DNA from: JACRLI01 sp035542815
GTDB lineage: Bacteria; Eisenbacteria; RBG-16-71-46; JACRLI01
Assembly (NCBI GenBank): GCA_035542815.1
Contig: DATKKS010000012.1
Span: 1-20,249, forward strand
Direction of reading: 5' to 3'
Length of the DNA: 20,249 bases
In this document: piece by piece, positions 1-7,934 of the stretch
Layout: each line of letters starts with the position of its first letter
Numbering within the stretch: the stretch's first letter is position 1
Translations under genes and position numbers: made by a program
The notes under the pieces: model-generated
The model's database searches: none
Told to the model about the DNA's origin: nothing
The model's input: the letters and a program-made list of their open reading frames with translations, nothing else

Positions 1-681
1 GTGGGCGGCGGGCGCGGCCCGCGGCCGGGGGAGATCTCCCTGGCCCACAACGGAGTGCTGTTCCTGGACGAGCTGGCCGAGTTCCCGGCGCACATCCTGC
101 AGCTCCTGCGCCAGCCGCTGGAGGAAGGCCGGGTGGTGATCTCGCGGGTCGCCTCGAGCGTCGAGTTCCCAGCGAGGTTCATGCTGGTGGCGGCGACGAA
201 TCCCTGTCGTTGCGGGCAATTTGGAGATCCCGACAAGCCGTGCCGCTGTACACCGCTCGACGTCGAGCGCTACCGGTCCTCGATCTCGGGGCCGATCCTG
301 GACCGGATTGACATGGAGGTGCCGGTACCGGCGGTGCCGTTGCGGGAGATGCTGGCGCGGGAGCCTGGAGAGGCGAGCGCGGCGGTGCGGGCGCGCGTGG
401 AGATGGCGCGGCGGGTGCAGTGGCGGCGCTGGCGCGGCTGCGGCGCGCGCACCAACGCCGAGATCCGGCCCGAGTCGCTGCTGGCGCGCGGGCAGTTCGA
501 TGCTTCAGCGATGGAGATGGCAGCGCGATGCGCCGAGAAGATGAAGCTCTCCGCGCGCGGGTATCACCGCTTGCTGCGGACCGCGCGGACGGTGGCCGAT
601 CTGGCGGCGTGCGAGGACGTGCGCGCAGAGCACGTGGCGGAGGCGGCGGGGTTCCGGAGTTCCCTCGGAGACAGGAGCTAG
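1..681 (+). CDS. comM: ComM/YifB-type AAA+ Mg-chelatase-like helicase, 3' part (cut by window edge)
   Basis: This is the C-terminal part of a ComM/YifB ATPase. In characterised relatives it is a hexameric helicase that drives branch migration of incoming DNA during natural transformation. The first codon here is GTG, but the reading starts inside the conserved block preceding Walker B (PGEISLAHNGVLFLDEL, about residues 9-25), so the true start and Walker A lie outside the window. Visible next are sensor 1 with a Cys cluster (ATNPCRCG...DKPCRC, about 65-83), the arginine-finger region (SGPILDRID, about 96-104) and the C-terminal Mg_chelatase_C domain (RGYHRLLRTARTVADL, about 185-200). It ends with TAG at 679-681, a normal C-terminus. 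Two further degenerate pieces of this coding sequence occur downstream on the same strand. Family assignment is very secure; a role in competence is inferred from relatives. Confidence 0.95.
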   Translation: MGGGRGPRPGEISLAHNGVLFLDELAEFPAHILQLLRQPLEEGRVVISRVASSVEFPARFMLVAATNPCRCGQFGDPDKPCRCTPLDVERYRSSISGPILDRIDMEVPVPAVPLREMLAREPGEASAAVRARVEMARRVQWRRWRGCGARTNAEIRPESLLARGQFDASAMEMAARCAEKMKLSARGYHRLLRTARTVADLAACEDVRAEHVAEAAGFRSSLGDRS

Positions 682-685
682 GCCT

Positions 686-705
686 GCGGCGCACGGAAAC
701 GCCGC
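686..705. terminator. Hairpin between convergent genes
   Basis: A perfect 6-bp stem (GCGGCG at 686-691, CGCCGC at 700-705) with an 8-base loop sits 4 bases after the comM stop and 7 bases before the stop of the opposing secreted-protein gene. Position between convergent genes suggests a bidirectional terminator. There is no T-tract, so this is a structural guess. Confidence 0.4.
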
Positions 706-712
706 ACGGCGC

Positions 713-1546
713 TCATCGGTATAGATCCTTCAGCCGCCCCCACGTGGTCGGCTTCGTGGGCACCGTAGGGCCTTCGCACAGACTCCCGCCCAAGGGTGGG
801 CCGCATTCCGCGTTGCTGCGCCTGTACAGCGTCGAGTTCGCGTTGAATCCTGCGTAATCGATGTTACCGTCTCCATCAATCAGCGCCAGAGGGCCCCACA
901 ACATGTCATGGCCGCCACACGGGGATACCTCGCACGGGGTAAAGAAGAGGCCCTGGGGGCCCGAAGGGTCGCCCAGGTCGCCAGCGCACTCAGTCGGCCC
1001 GCCCAACGCGGTGCCGCGCACGTCGAACTTGATCGCCCACAGTCCGTAGGCCACGTCGGGGTTCCGTGCGGCACCCGCCGAGCCTTCCGCGTGGAACCAC
1101 AAGTAGCCGATTTGGTTCGTGGGTAGACCACATGCGCTCGGCCCGAAGTACTCCTGGTTGCGGCTCACGACGAGGTCAGGAATCGCCGGCCCTGTGGAGA
1201 AGGCATTGGGATAGAACCCACCCGGGCCTCCCACCTAGAAGGCCCAGTTGCCGTCGTTGCAGCCGCCGGTCCCGTTTCCTCGCCAGGCGCTCGCGAGCGG
1301 AGGACCACCGCAGGGGAACATCCGAATCCCGATGTCCACGCCGCGCAAATCGCGGACGCCATCGACCACGACGATAAGTTCAGGAGTTCCGCTCGTAGCT
1401 CCGAATATAGTGTCCGTCCCTGCCGAGGTGCCAACCTGTCAGAACATGTGGGCGTGTGCACCTGCATTCGCTCCGGCCCTGAGTTCCGCTGACGTGGCGG
1501 CCAGACCGACTCCGATCACAAGGACGCACATGACGACGCGCTTCAT
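713..1546 (-). pseudogene. Secreted protein gene with two in-frame stops; C-terminal WGRLKDLYR motif
   Basis: Read on the minus strand, one frame stays coding-like from an ATG at 1546 to a TGA at 713-715. The ATG has a strong Shine-Dalgarno (GGAGGTGA) and opens a signal peptide (MKRVVMCVLVIGVGLAATSA). The frame is interrupted by TGA at 1439-1441 and TAG at 1235-1237. Protein-like sequence continues through both: a segment with ELIVVVDGVRDLRGVDIGIR between the stops, then about 173 residues rich in Gly and Cys ending in TTWGRLKDLYR. Each stop could come from one transition (TGG to TGA, CAG to TAG). No known domain was recognised. Two independent nonsense changes favour a decayed gene over a sequencing error. 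The final motif also occurs in the broken cupredoxin gene at 15557-15833. Confidence 0.7.
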
Positions 1547-1806
1547 GGAATCACCTCCGCAAGCCGTTCCGACCTGCCTCTTTTCGGCTTTGCCATACGA
1601 TGCGTACAGATCCAGACGTCGATCCGCTGGAATCGAAGGCTCACCTTGGCAGCACTACCTCAACGAGCACCTGGCCGAGGCGGCGGGGTTCAGGACGACG
1701 ACCCCTCGGAACGAGTGACGCCCATCCCCTTCTCTCCCACGGCCCGGGACGCGAACGTCTCCCCGGCCCAGGGCACCCGCTCCTGAGCACCGAGAGACGC
1801 GCGGGA
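1547..1806. other. Intergenic region holding the comM tail remnant
   Basis: About 260 bases separate the start of the broken secreted gene from the stop of the SpoIIE-type phosphatase, both on the minus strand. Apart from the comM tail remnant and the Shine-Dalgarno of the 1546 start, no gene or convincing promoter is visible. Confidence 0.5.
1666..1718 (+). repeat. Degenerate copy of the comM 3' end
   Basis: The stretch translates in one frame to EHLAEAAGFR plus a few residues and a TGA stop. The comM C-terminus at about 628-681 reads EHVAEAAGFR plus a few residues and TAG. At DNA level the two share a run around GAGGCGGCGGGGTTC and flanking matches, including the CCCTCGGA just before the stop. 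No other part of comM is present here, and there is no start codon or ATPase region. I read it as a copied or left-behind 3' tail of comM, not a gene. Confidence 0.65.
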
Positions 1807-2970
1807 TTACGCCGTCTGCTGAGCGGGGTCTTGTTGGCGCCGCAACATGAGCAATGTGAGATCGTCACGCAGCGGAGCCCCGCCGGTGTGGGCATCGACC
1901 CGGCGAAGAATCTGCTTTCGCAAGTCCGCCAGCTGCATCGAGCGGGCTGCCGAGATGCTCTCGAGCACTCGCTCGACGCCGAACAGCTCCCCCGCCGGGC
2001 TGGCCGCCTCGGTCAGGCCGTCGGTGTAGATCAGCAGGGCGTCGCCGGGCCGCAACAGCGCCGATCCGCTCTCGAATCGGGACTCCGGGAAGGGACCCAG
2101 GGGTGGCCCGCCGCGAACCGGGAGTTCTTCGGTCCCTCCGTTGTCGGCGCGGATGACCAGCGGCGGATCGTGGCCGGCCAAGGCGTAGTCCAGCCGGCCG
2201 GTCTCCGGTTCCAGGAGGACCAGGCAAACGGTGACGAACAAGCCCTCCGGAAGGGTAGCTGCGAGTCGCCGGTTGAACTCGGACAGCAGCTCATCCGGCG
2301 AGGAAGACCCATTCGAGGCAATGCTCAAGAGCATGCGCGTCATGGCCATGACCACCGCGGCAGGCGCCCCATGTCCGGAGGCATCCGCCACCAGGATGCC
2401 CACCCGCCTGTCGGCCACCGTCATGAAGTCGTAGTAGTCACCCCCGGCGCGCGCGCTGGTCGCATAGTACGGCTCCCACTCGTATCCGCGAAGCTCGGGC
2501 GGCCTGCGGGGAAGCAGCTTCCTCTGCAGATCCCCGACGTTCAACATCTCCCGGTCGAGCGCGCCGTTGAGCCGGCCGAGCTCTTCCGTGAGAAGCCTCT
2601 GCCTCTGGAGCAGTTCGCGCCCCTTGGATGCCGCGCCCGCAGCGGCCAGGTAGATGGCCGTCTCCGAGGCGAGGTTCCAGAAGAAGATGTGCACGCCGGA
2701 GTACGGCTTGCCGACGAGGAGATACGAGGTCGTCCAGGAGGTGCTGCTCAGGAGCGCGAGGAGCAGTCCGGCCCTGCGGCTCAGAAACCACGCGCCGAAG
2801 AGCACCGGCAGGACGTAGAAGAGCGATGCGGAGACCTGATCCTTGGTGAGGTAGTCCCAGATGAAGCCGACCAACGTGCCCGCCAAGGCCAGCGCCACCC
2901 GGACCGGCCTCCGAGACCAGAGATCTCGAAACCAGGGCCCGGGACTTGAAGAGCTGATGTCGGCCGTCAT
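1807..2970 (-). CDS. Membrane-anchored SpoIIE/PP2C-type serine phosphatase
   Basis: The 387-residue protein has about four N-terminal membrane helices (residues 25-40, 47-63, 67-85, 93-112), a probable coiled-coil linker (117-145), and a SpoIIE/RsbU-type PP2C phosphatase domain (about 150-380). Metal-binding signatures are visible: GGDYYD at 176-181, ADASGHG at 195-201 and RDDLTLL at 368-374. Relatives dephosphorylate anti-sigma-factor antagonists in partner-switching stress pathways; the membrane domain probably acts as sensor. The ATG at 2970 is chosen because upstream codons only read through the neighbouring gene in another frame, and the membrane domain starts soon after. It lies 50 bases after the stop of the exported protein gene (3021-3587), so the two probably form an operon. 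No STAS or anti-sigma kinase gene is adjacent; the STAS-like protein at 16497 is the only possible in-window partner and lies far away. Confidence 0.92.
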   Translation of the reverse strand: MTADISSSSPGPWFRDLWSRRPVRVALALAGTLVGFIWDYLTKDQVSASLFYVLPVLFGAWFLSRRAGLLLALLSSTSWTTSYLLVGKPYSGVHIFFWNLASETAIYLAAAGAASKGRELLQRQRLLTEELGRLNGALDREMLNVGDLQRKLLPRRPPELRGYEWEPYYATSARAGGDYYDFMTVADRRVGILVADASGHGAPAAVVMAMTRMLLSIASNGSSSPDELLSEFNRRLAATLPEGLFVTVCLVLLEPETGRLDYALAGHDPPLVIRADNGGTEELPVRGGPPLGPFPESRFESGSALLRPGDALLIYTDGLTEAASPAGELFGVERVLESISAARSMQLADLRKQILRRVDAHTGGAPLRDDLTLLMLRRQQDPAQQTA

Positions 2971-3020
2971 CCCTGGAACTGCGCCTCCCTGCGCGCAGCG
3001 GCACTGAAGCCGGCCCCCCT

Positions 3021-3587
3021 CTACTGCCCCATGTACTGCGCGTGGACGTACACGCCCAGGTGCACGTTGTAGACGATGTACCATCCTATGTGGTCCGGGT
3101 CGTCGTACACCACGAAGTCGTCCCCGCAGTCCCAGCACCAGTCCGCGCACAGCGGCCAGTCCCACGCCGCGACCTCGAACGAGAAGCCGCCCGGGAGCCA
3201 GAACCAGTGACGCGCCAAGTCGAACCGGATCACCTCGTAGCGGAAGCCCGGGCCGACGCGGGCGAACTTGCCGTGGGCAAACGCATGGCCCAAGTGGAAC
3301 CGCGCGTCGGTCGGCGCGGCGTGCCCGTACCAGTGGTTCCGGTTGACGTGGGGCGTGTCGTTGGTGTGCCCCGTGGCCAGGCGTTCCACCTCCCGAGGGG
3401 CTCCTTGGCCCTTGTGGACCGGGGGGGCTGGCGGAATCCGCCCCTGGTTGGCCCGCGGGAAGTTGGCAGGGTGCCCGTGGTGCCCTCGGGCTGGCGGGCC
3501 AGCCGAGGCGGCGCTCGGCAGAATCAGCATGCAGGCCGCCAGAGTCAGAAGAGCAGCCTCAAGGACGATCCGGAGTGTCCGTCTCAT
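3021..3587 (-). CDS. Small exported Trp/His-rich protein of unknown function
   Basis: The 188-residue protein starts at the ATG at 3587, preceded by a good Shine-Dalgarno (GGGAGG). Residues 1-29 form a signal peptide ending SAASA. A lipobox-like LAAC occurs at 16-19, but hydrophobic sequence continues past it, so ordinary signal peptidase cleavage is more likely. A low-complexity Pro/His/Gly linker follows. The C-terminal half carries closely spaced aromatic residues and three Cys (CADWCWDC), then DDPDHIGWYIVYNVHLGVYVHAQY. I believe similar uncharacterised exported proteins occur in Acidobacteria and related groups, but I cannot name a domain family. It is the first gene of a probable two-gene unit with the SpoIIE-type phosphatase. 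Confidence 0.75.
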   Translation of the reverse strand: MRRTLRIVLEAALLTLAACMLILPSAASAGPPARGHHGHPANFPRANQGRIPPAPPVHKGQGAPREVERLATGHTNDTPHVNRNHWYGHAAPTDARFHLGHAFAHGKFARVGPGFRYEVIRFDLARHWFWLPGGFSFEVAAWDWPLCADWCWDCGDDFVVYDDPDHIGWYIVYNVHLGVYVHAQYMGQ

Positions 3588-3714
3588 GGCTCCCTCCCTT
3601 TCCCCGCCTGCTCTCCGCTGGGCCGGATCGGGGTCTCCTCCCGGCAAGCCGCGCAGGCATGCTCCGGCGGGGCGGGCCATCCCTGCGGCCCTGTCACCGC
3701 CCCCTGGGTCCACC

Positions 3715-3729
3715 TGGGCCTGCGGCCCA
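3715..3729. repeat. Short hairpin upstream of the exported-protein gene
   Basis: TGGGCC and GGCCCA pair perfectly around a 3-base loop about 130 bases upstream of the ATG at 3587. It may be a transcript structure or simply a GC-rich palindrome. The rest of 3588-3839 holds no gene and no convincing promoter. Confidence 0.3.
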
Positions 3730-3839
3730 CAGCCTAGTCCCCATTCCAGTGACCCTGTGTGGGGCGCCTCGGCTCACAACTCTTGGACGCCTCCCGGCCC
3801 CGCCGGGTTCCCCGGCCTGGCCTGGACGACGCGAACTCC

Positions 3840-4040
3840 CATCCCGCACATGCAAGTGCGTCCCGCCGGATGTGGAGCCCTGTCGGTCGTCGAGATCGGA
3901 GCCGATCCTGGACCGGATCGACATGGAGGTGCCGGCGCCAGCGGTGCCGCCGCGGCGCGCAGGCCTGCCCCGACCATCCGGCCCGATCCGCTGCCAGCGA
4001 GGGGCCGCTTCAATCGCTCAGCGATGGAGACAAGCGCCAC
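3840..4040 (+). pseudogene. Degenerate internal fragment of comM
   Basis: This stretch matches comM at DNA and protein level. One frame reads CKCVPPDVEPCRSS...EPILDRIDMEVPAPAVPPR, aligning with comM CRCTPLDVERYRSS...GPILDRIDMEVPVPAVPLR (about residues 81-115). After a jump that drops about 37 comM codons and shifts frame, it continues as IRPDPLPARGRFNRSAMET, aligning with comM IRPESLLARGQFDASAMEM (about 155-173). Exact shared runs include GCCGATCCTGGACCGGAT. There is no start, Walker B or C-terminus. It is a deleted, frameshifted comM piece in the same orientation as the intact gene, with its end about 40 bases from the stop of the FG-GAP protein. Confidence 0.85.
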
Positions 4041-4052
4041 GCACCCCGGGGT

Positions 4053-4074
4053 GCCGCGCGCCCGGCCGCGCGGC
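4053..4074 (-). terminator. Hairpin just after the FG-GAP gene stop
   Basis: A perfect 8-bp stem (GCCGCGCG at 4053-4060, CGCGCGGC at 4067-4074) with a 6-base loop lies 5 bases past the stop codon of the minus-strand FG-GAP gene. The placement fits a terminator; the T-tract of a classical intrinsic terminator is missing. Confidence 0.5.
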
Positions 4075-4079
4075 TGCGA

Positions 4080-7000
4080 TCACCGCACCACCACCCACTT
4101 CCGGACCGCGGACTGTCCCGAGCCGGTCACCAGCCGCACCAGGTACAGGCCCGAAGCTCCCACCGGCGCCTGCCAGCGCACCGCGTGCGAACCCGCCGAG
4201 AAGCTCTCCGGCGCACGCCTTCCCACCCGCCGCCCGGCCACATCCAGAAGCTCCAGCGTCACCCGGTCCGGCCGCGGCAGCCGGAACGCAAACACCGCCA
4301 CCCCGCGCGCGGGGCTGGGGGCCGGCGCCGCAAACCACAGCCGGGTGTCCTGCGGCGGCGCCGGCGCCGCCACCGGCGTCCCGCTCTCCTCCGAAGTGAT
4401 CCGGATCTCCCCCAGCCCCTTCCCGCGGATCGTCAGCGCGGCCAGCGTGGCGTACGGTCCCGCCGGCGGGTCGGCCTCGTAGATGTACAGCTCGTCGCCG
4501 GTCACCGCGGTGTCCGGAGCGCCCCCCGGCCGGTTCTGCACGGTCATCGCCGTGGTGTCCGCCCACTGCCAGCGCAGCAGCAGCGGCGAGACCGGCTGCG
4601 TCGAACCTACGCTCAGGGCTCGCGCCCCCAGGGCGTCGTTGGTGGTGAGGCCGCAGGCGAGACACGTGACCAGCTTGGCCACCGGCAGCGCCGCCCCGGC
4701 AGGCCGCCGGTCCCGGTACACTTCCGCGCCGTTCTTGAACACCGCGACCATCTTCTCAGACGCCCCCGCGATCGCCCCGGTGACCGCGTAGGAGTTCGGG
4801 GCGTCGAGGCGGGTCAACCGGGTGAAGCCCAGCGAGTCGCCGGGCGCCGAACCGGCGGCCCGCGAGGAGATCTCCAGGTAGGCGCCCGAGGTCAGGGAGG
4901 CCTCGCCCGGGAGCGTGCCGTGGCTCACCAGCGCCGAGACCCCGGCCGGCGGCACCAGCGTCGCCCCGTCCGCCCCGGAACTGCCGATCCCGGTGACGCG
5001 GAATGCCCCGGGACCGTCGCTGACCAGCGTGGCGCCGCCCATGGGGTGAACGGCCACGCCCTCAAAGGTGTACGGGTGCACGGCAAGCACCGCCACCCGG
5101 GAGATGCTCCCCAGGTACCGGCTGTCGCCGCTGTAGGTGATGGTCAGCGAATGAGACCCCAGGCACTCCGGGTTCACCCGGATGGAGTCGAAGCTCACCG
5201 GAAAGGTGGCCAGCAGAGTGTTGCCGTCGAAGAAATGGAACAGCCCCGAGGGGGCTGCCCCCAGCGGGCCCTGGACGAACAGCGAACCGAGGCAGGTGGC
5301 GGTGTCACCGAGCGCAATGGAGGGCGGGGTCACCGCCGCTGCCATCCGGGTGCGCTCCAGCGACACCAGCGCGGAGACGGAGTTGGAAGCGGAATTGGCG
5401 GTCACCAGATCGGCCACTCCGTCTCCGTTCAGATCGGCAGCCACCAACGACACGGGGCTGCTCGCGACCGGGCAGCTGGTATAATGAATGCCGTAGAGGC
5501 CGTAGTCGCCGTCGCCCATTCCCAGCAGCACCGACACCGAGTCGGAACCGCCGCAGGCGACCGCCAGGTCCAGGGCGCTGTCACCGTTGAAGTCCCCGAA
5601 GACCACGCCGGTCGGGTTGGGGGCGGTGAGGAAATCGGCGCCTGTAAAGCCACTGCCGAATCTTATGAACACCTCGACGGACGACCAGTCGGTCCCGACC
5701 AAGGCCAGGTCCGGGTAGCCGTCGCCGTTCACATCCCCCGCCGCCACCGAGACGGGGTGCGGGTGGGTCAAGTAGTCGGTTTTCGGCCCGAACGTGCCAT
5801 CGCCGTTCCCCATGAGCAGGGAAAGGGTGCCTGAGGAGTAGTTCACGACCGCCAGGTCCGGCTTGCCGTCCCGGTCGAAGTCCGCGACCGCCACCGCCCA
5901 CGGCTGGCTCCCGGTGGCGAAGTCGTGCCGAGTCCCGAGGTTGCCCCCGCCCGTTCCCAGGAACACCGAGACCGAGGCCGCGCCCTGGTCGGTGACCACC
6001 ACGTCGGGCTTGCCGTCGCCGTTGAGGTCCGCGACGGCCACGCCGCGCGGGGTGCTCAGGGTTGGGTAGTTGTTCCGCGGGCCGAACCCTCCCGAGCCGT
6101 TCCCCAGGAAGATCGAGATGCTGTTGGCGCTGGTGTTGGCCACCACCATGTCCAGCTTGCCGTCGCCGTTCAGGTCCCCCACCGCGATCCCGCGGGGCTG
6201 CGAGCCGGTGGCGAAGTCGGTCTTCGGGCCGAACCCGCCCGAGCCGTTCCCCAGGAGGAGAGAGACCGAGTTGGACCCGTAGTTGGCGGTCACCAGGTCG
6301 GGGTTGCCGTCGCCGTTGAAGTCCCCGGCCGCGACCGCCATGGGGTTCGAGGCGGTGGTGAAGTCCGAGTGCGCGGTGAACGAGCCCGCCCCGCGCCCGT
6401 AGAACACGAAGAAGACCGAGGTGCTCATGTTGGCGAAGACGATGTCCTTGCGGCCGTCGCCGTTCACGTCCTCGACCGCCAACGCGCCGGGAGCCACGTT
6501 CCCGATGTCGAACACCGGGTGGATCTCCCGGGGCCCGAACCCCCCTCCCCCGAAGCCGGGGACCACCGACACCGTCTTGCTGGTGCTGGCGTCGCTGAAC
6601 ACCAAGTCGGGCTGCAGATCCCCGTCGAGATCGCCGATCGCCACGGCGACAGGGTGGGGCCCCGCGTCGAAGGAGACCTTGGGGCCCAAGGTGCCGTCGG
6701 GGTGTCCCCATAGCACCACCCCGGTCGCGACGGAGTCGTCCCGGGCCACCGCCAGGTCCGGCAACCCGTCGCCATTCAGATCCCCGAGCGCAACTGCGAC
6801 CGGATGCCATCCGGTCGGGTAGCTGGCCTGCGGCAGGAACGTCCCGCCTCCGTTGCCCAGCAGGACCGAGGCGGTGCTGTCGCCCCGGTCCGCCACCACC
6901 AAGTCAGGAATGCCGTCGCAATTGAGGTCGCCCACGGCCAGGCCGGCGGGAATGGCGAATTGCCCGTAAGCCGTCCGGGCGCCAAGGGTCCCGTCCCCGT

Positions 7001-7532
7001 TGCCCAGCAGGACCGAGACCGTCCCGGGGCCGGAGTCTGACGTGACCACGTCCAGCTTGCCGTCCCCGTTGAGGTCGGCGAGGGCCAGCGACACCGGCGC
7101 GGCCCCGGTCGGGTAGTCGGTGCGGGGCTGAAAGCCGCCGGTGTTGTTCTGCAGGAACACCGATACCGAGTTCCCTCCCTCATTGGCCACCACCAGGTCG
7201 GGCCGGCCGTCCCCATTCAGGTCGCCGATTGCGACCGCCCAAGGGCTCAGCCCCGCGGGGTACTCGTTCCCCGGATCGAAATTGCCCAGCCCGTTCCCGA
7301 GCATGACGGACACGGTGTTGGTCCCCACGCTGGTGGCGACCACATCGGGCTTGCCGTCCCCGTTGATGTCGCCCACCGCCAGGCCGTAAGTGAAGGCGTT
7401 GTTAAGGCTCGAGCCGGCCTGGAAGCTCCGCACCAGCGGGGTGTCGAAGGTGACGGCGTGGGAGGGCCGGGGCAGGCAAAACGCGGGCAGGAGCAGGCAT
7501 ACGAAAGGAAGCGTCACGCGGGGGCGCTGCAT
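4080..7532 (-). CDS. Exported FG-GAP/VCBS repeat protein with C-terminal sorting-like domain
   Basis: The 1150-residue protein begins at the ATG at 7532 (Shine-Dalgarno GAGAGGGA) with a signal peptide ending around SHA (26). From about residue 47 to 727 it holds 14 tandem repeats of roughly 50 residues. Each is built on AVGDLNGDGxPDLVVAN...SVSVLLGNGxGxF, with a calcium-binding DxNxDGxxD loop in most copies; several copies are altered, for example NCDG in repeat 4 and FDRDG in repeat 11. This is the FG-GAP/VCBS beta-propeller fold. An Ig-like domain follows (about 728-815), then an unassigned region, then a C-terminal domain (about 1070-1150) with PSPARG, LELLDVAGRRVG and GLYLVRLVTG. That domain resembles FlgD-like and type IX secretion sorting domains. 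The protein is therefore probably exported and displayed at the surface, perhaps in adhesion. It stands alone, with no obvious operon partner. Confidence 0.93.
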   Translation of the reverse strand: MQRPRVTLPFVCLLLPAFCLPRPSHAVTFDTPLVRSFQAGSSLNNAFTYGLAVGDINGDGKPDVVATSVGTNTVSVMLGNGLGNFDPGNEYPAGLSPWAVAIGDLNGDGRPDLVVANEGGNSVSVFLQNNTGGFQPRTDYPTGAAPVSLALADLNGDGKLDVVTSDSGPGTVSVLLGNGDGTLGARTAYGQFAIPAGLAVGDLNCDGIPDLVVADRGDSTASVLLGNGGGTFLPQASYPTGWHPVAVALGDLNGDGLPDLAVARDDSVATGVVLWGHPDGTLGPKVSFDAGPHPVAVAIGDLDGDLQPDLVFSDASTSKTVSVVPGFGGGGFGPREIHPVFDIGNVAPGALAVEDVNGDGRKDIVFANMSTSVFFVFYGRGAGSFTAHSDFTTASNPMAVAAGDFNGDGNPDLVTANYGSNSVSLLLGNGSGGFGPKTDFATGSQPRGIAVGDLNGDGKLDMVVANTSANSISIFLGNGSGGFGPRNNYPTLSTPRGVAVADLNGDGKPDVVVTDQGAASVSVFLGTGGGNLGTRHDFATGSQPWAVAVADFDRDGKPDLAVVNYSSGTLSLLMGNGDGTFGPKTDYLTHPHPVSVAAGDVNGDGYPDLALVGTDWSSVEVFIRFGSGFTGADFLTAPNPTGVVFGDFNGDSALDLAVACGGSDSVSVLLGMGDGDYGLYGIHYTSCPVASSPVSLVAADLNGDGVADLVTANSASNSVSALVSLERTRMAAAVTPPSIALGDTATCLGSLFVQGPLGAAPSGLFHFFDGNTLLATFPVSFDSIRVNPECLGSHSLTITYSGDSRYLGSISRVAVLAVHPYTFEGVAVHPMGGATLVSDGPGAFRVTGIGSSGADGATLVPPAGVSALVSHGTLPGEASLTSGAYLEISSRAAGSAPGDSLGFTRLTRLDAPNSYAVTGAIAGASEKMVAVFKNGAEVYRDRRPAGAALPVAKLVTCLACGLTTNDALGARALSVGSTQPVSPLLLRWQWADTTAMTVQNRPGGAPDTAVTGDELYIYEADPPAGPYATLAALTIRGKGLGEIRITSEESGTPVAAPAPPQDTRLWFAAPAPSPARGVAVFAFRLPRPDRVTLELLDVAGRRVGRRAPESFSAGSHAVRWQAPVGASGLYLVRLVTGSGQSAVRKWVVVR

Positions 7533-7934
7533 GGGATCCCTCTCATTTGGCGCCGGGGCTGCCGCGCCACGGGGCGTGGTCGGTCGTTCCCAGCTGGGGC
7601 AGCCAGAGTCGAGCAGTAGGGCGCCCCCGGAGGTGGGGGCGGCGGCATCTAGTCCATGGACCTCCAAACCGGGCTGGGCAGGGTCGGTCCGACGGGCGCC
7701 CCCGCGGTGCGGGCGGCGAGCGCCCGCGGCCCGGGAATTGAGGATTCGGATGCACGCAAGGGGATCAGGTTTCGGGGTAGTCGAACGCTCCCGCGACCCG
7801 ACGAATCGGTTGGAGCATCCCCGGCCCGGGGCCGGTGCCGGATTGCCGCAGATGAGCCGATCAGAATCGGCGGCCCAGGAGCACGCGGCCGCGGTTCCTA
7901 CCGATGCGGTCCGAGGCGATCCTCGAATTAGTGG
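7533..7934. other. Gene-free stretch upstream of the FG-GAP gene
   Basis: No reading frame here has believable protein composition. Structures seen are a short inverted repeat at 7856-7871 (GCCGAT, loop CAGA, ATCGGC) and a GC palindrome at about 7821-7835 (CCGGCCC, G, GGGCCGG). The promoter of the FG-GAP gene should lie in this region, but no good -35/-10 pair could be picked. Confidence 0.5.

Noticed and set aside
1439..1441. TGA as a selenocysteine codon in the secreted gene
   Set aside because: No SECIS-like stem is evident just downstream, a second stop (TAG) follows in the same frame, and the context does not resemble a selenoprotein active site.
1560..1640. Possible promoter for the broken secreted gene (TATGGC-like -10)
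   Set aside because: No matching -35 at a proper distance; indistinguishable from chance.
1600..2949. Long + strand open frame opposite the SpoIIE-type phosphatase
   Set aside because: Its composition is Arg/Gly/Pro/Gln-rich with no domain, and the opposite strand encodes a clear phosphatase; it is a GC-driven antisense shadow.
3759..5834. 691-codon + strand open frame opposite the FG-GAP gene
   Set aside because: Low-complexity Arg/Gly/His translation mirrors the repeat gene on the other strand. Only the small comM-derived part at its start has meaning.
5340..7400. Repeated DNA as a CRISPR or tandem-repeat array
   Set aside because: The about 150-base periodicity is the coding sequence of FG-GAP blades; copies diverge at silent and coding positions and there are no spacers.
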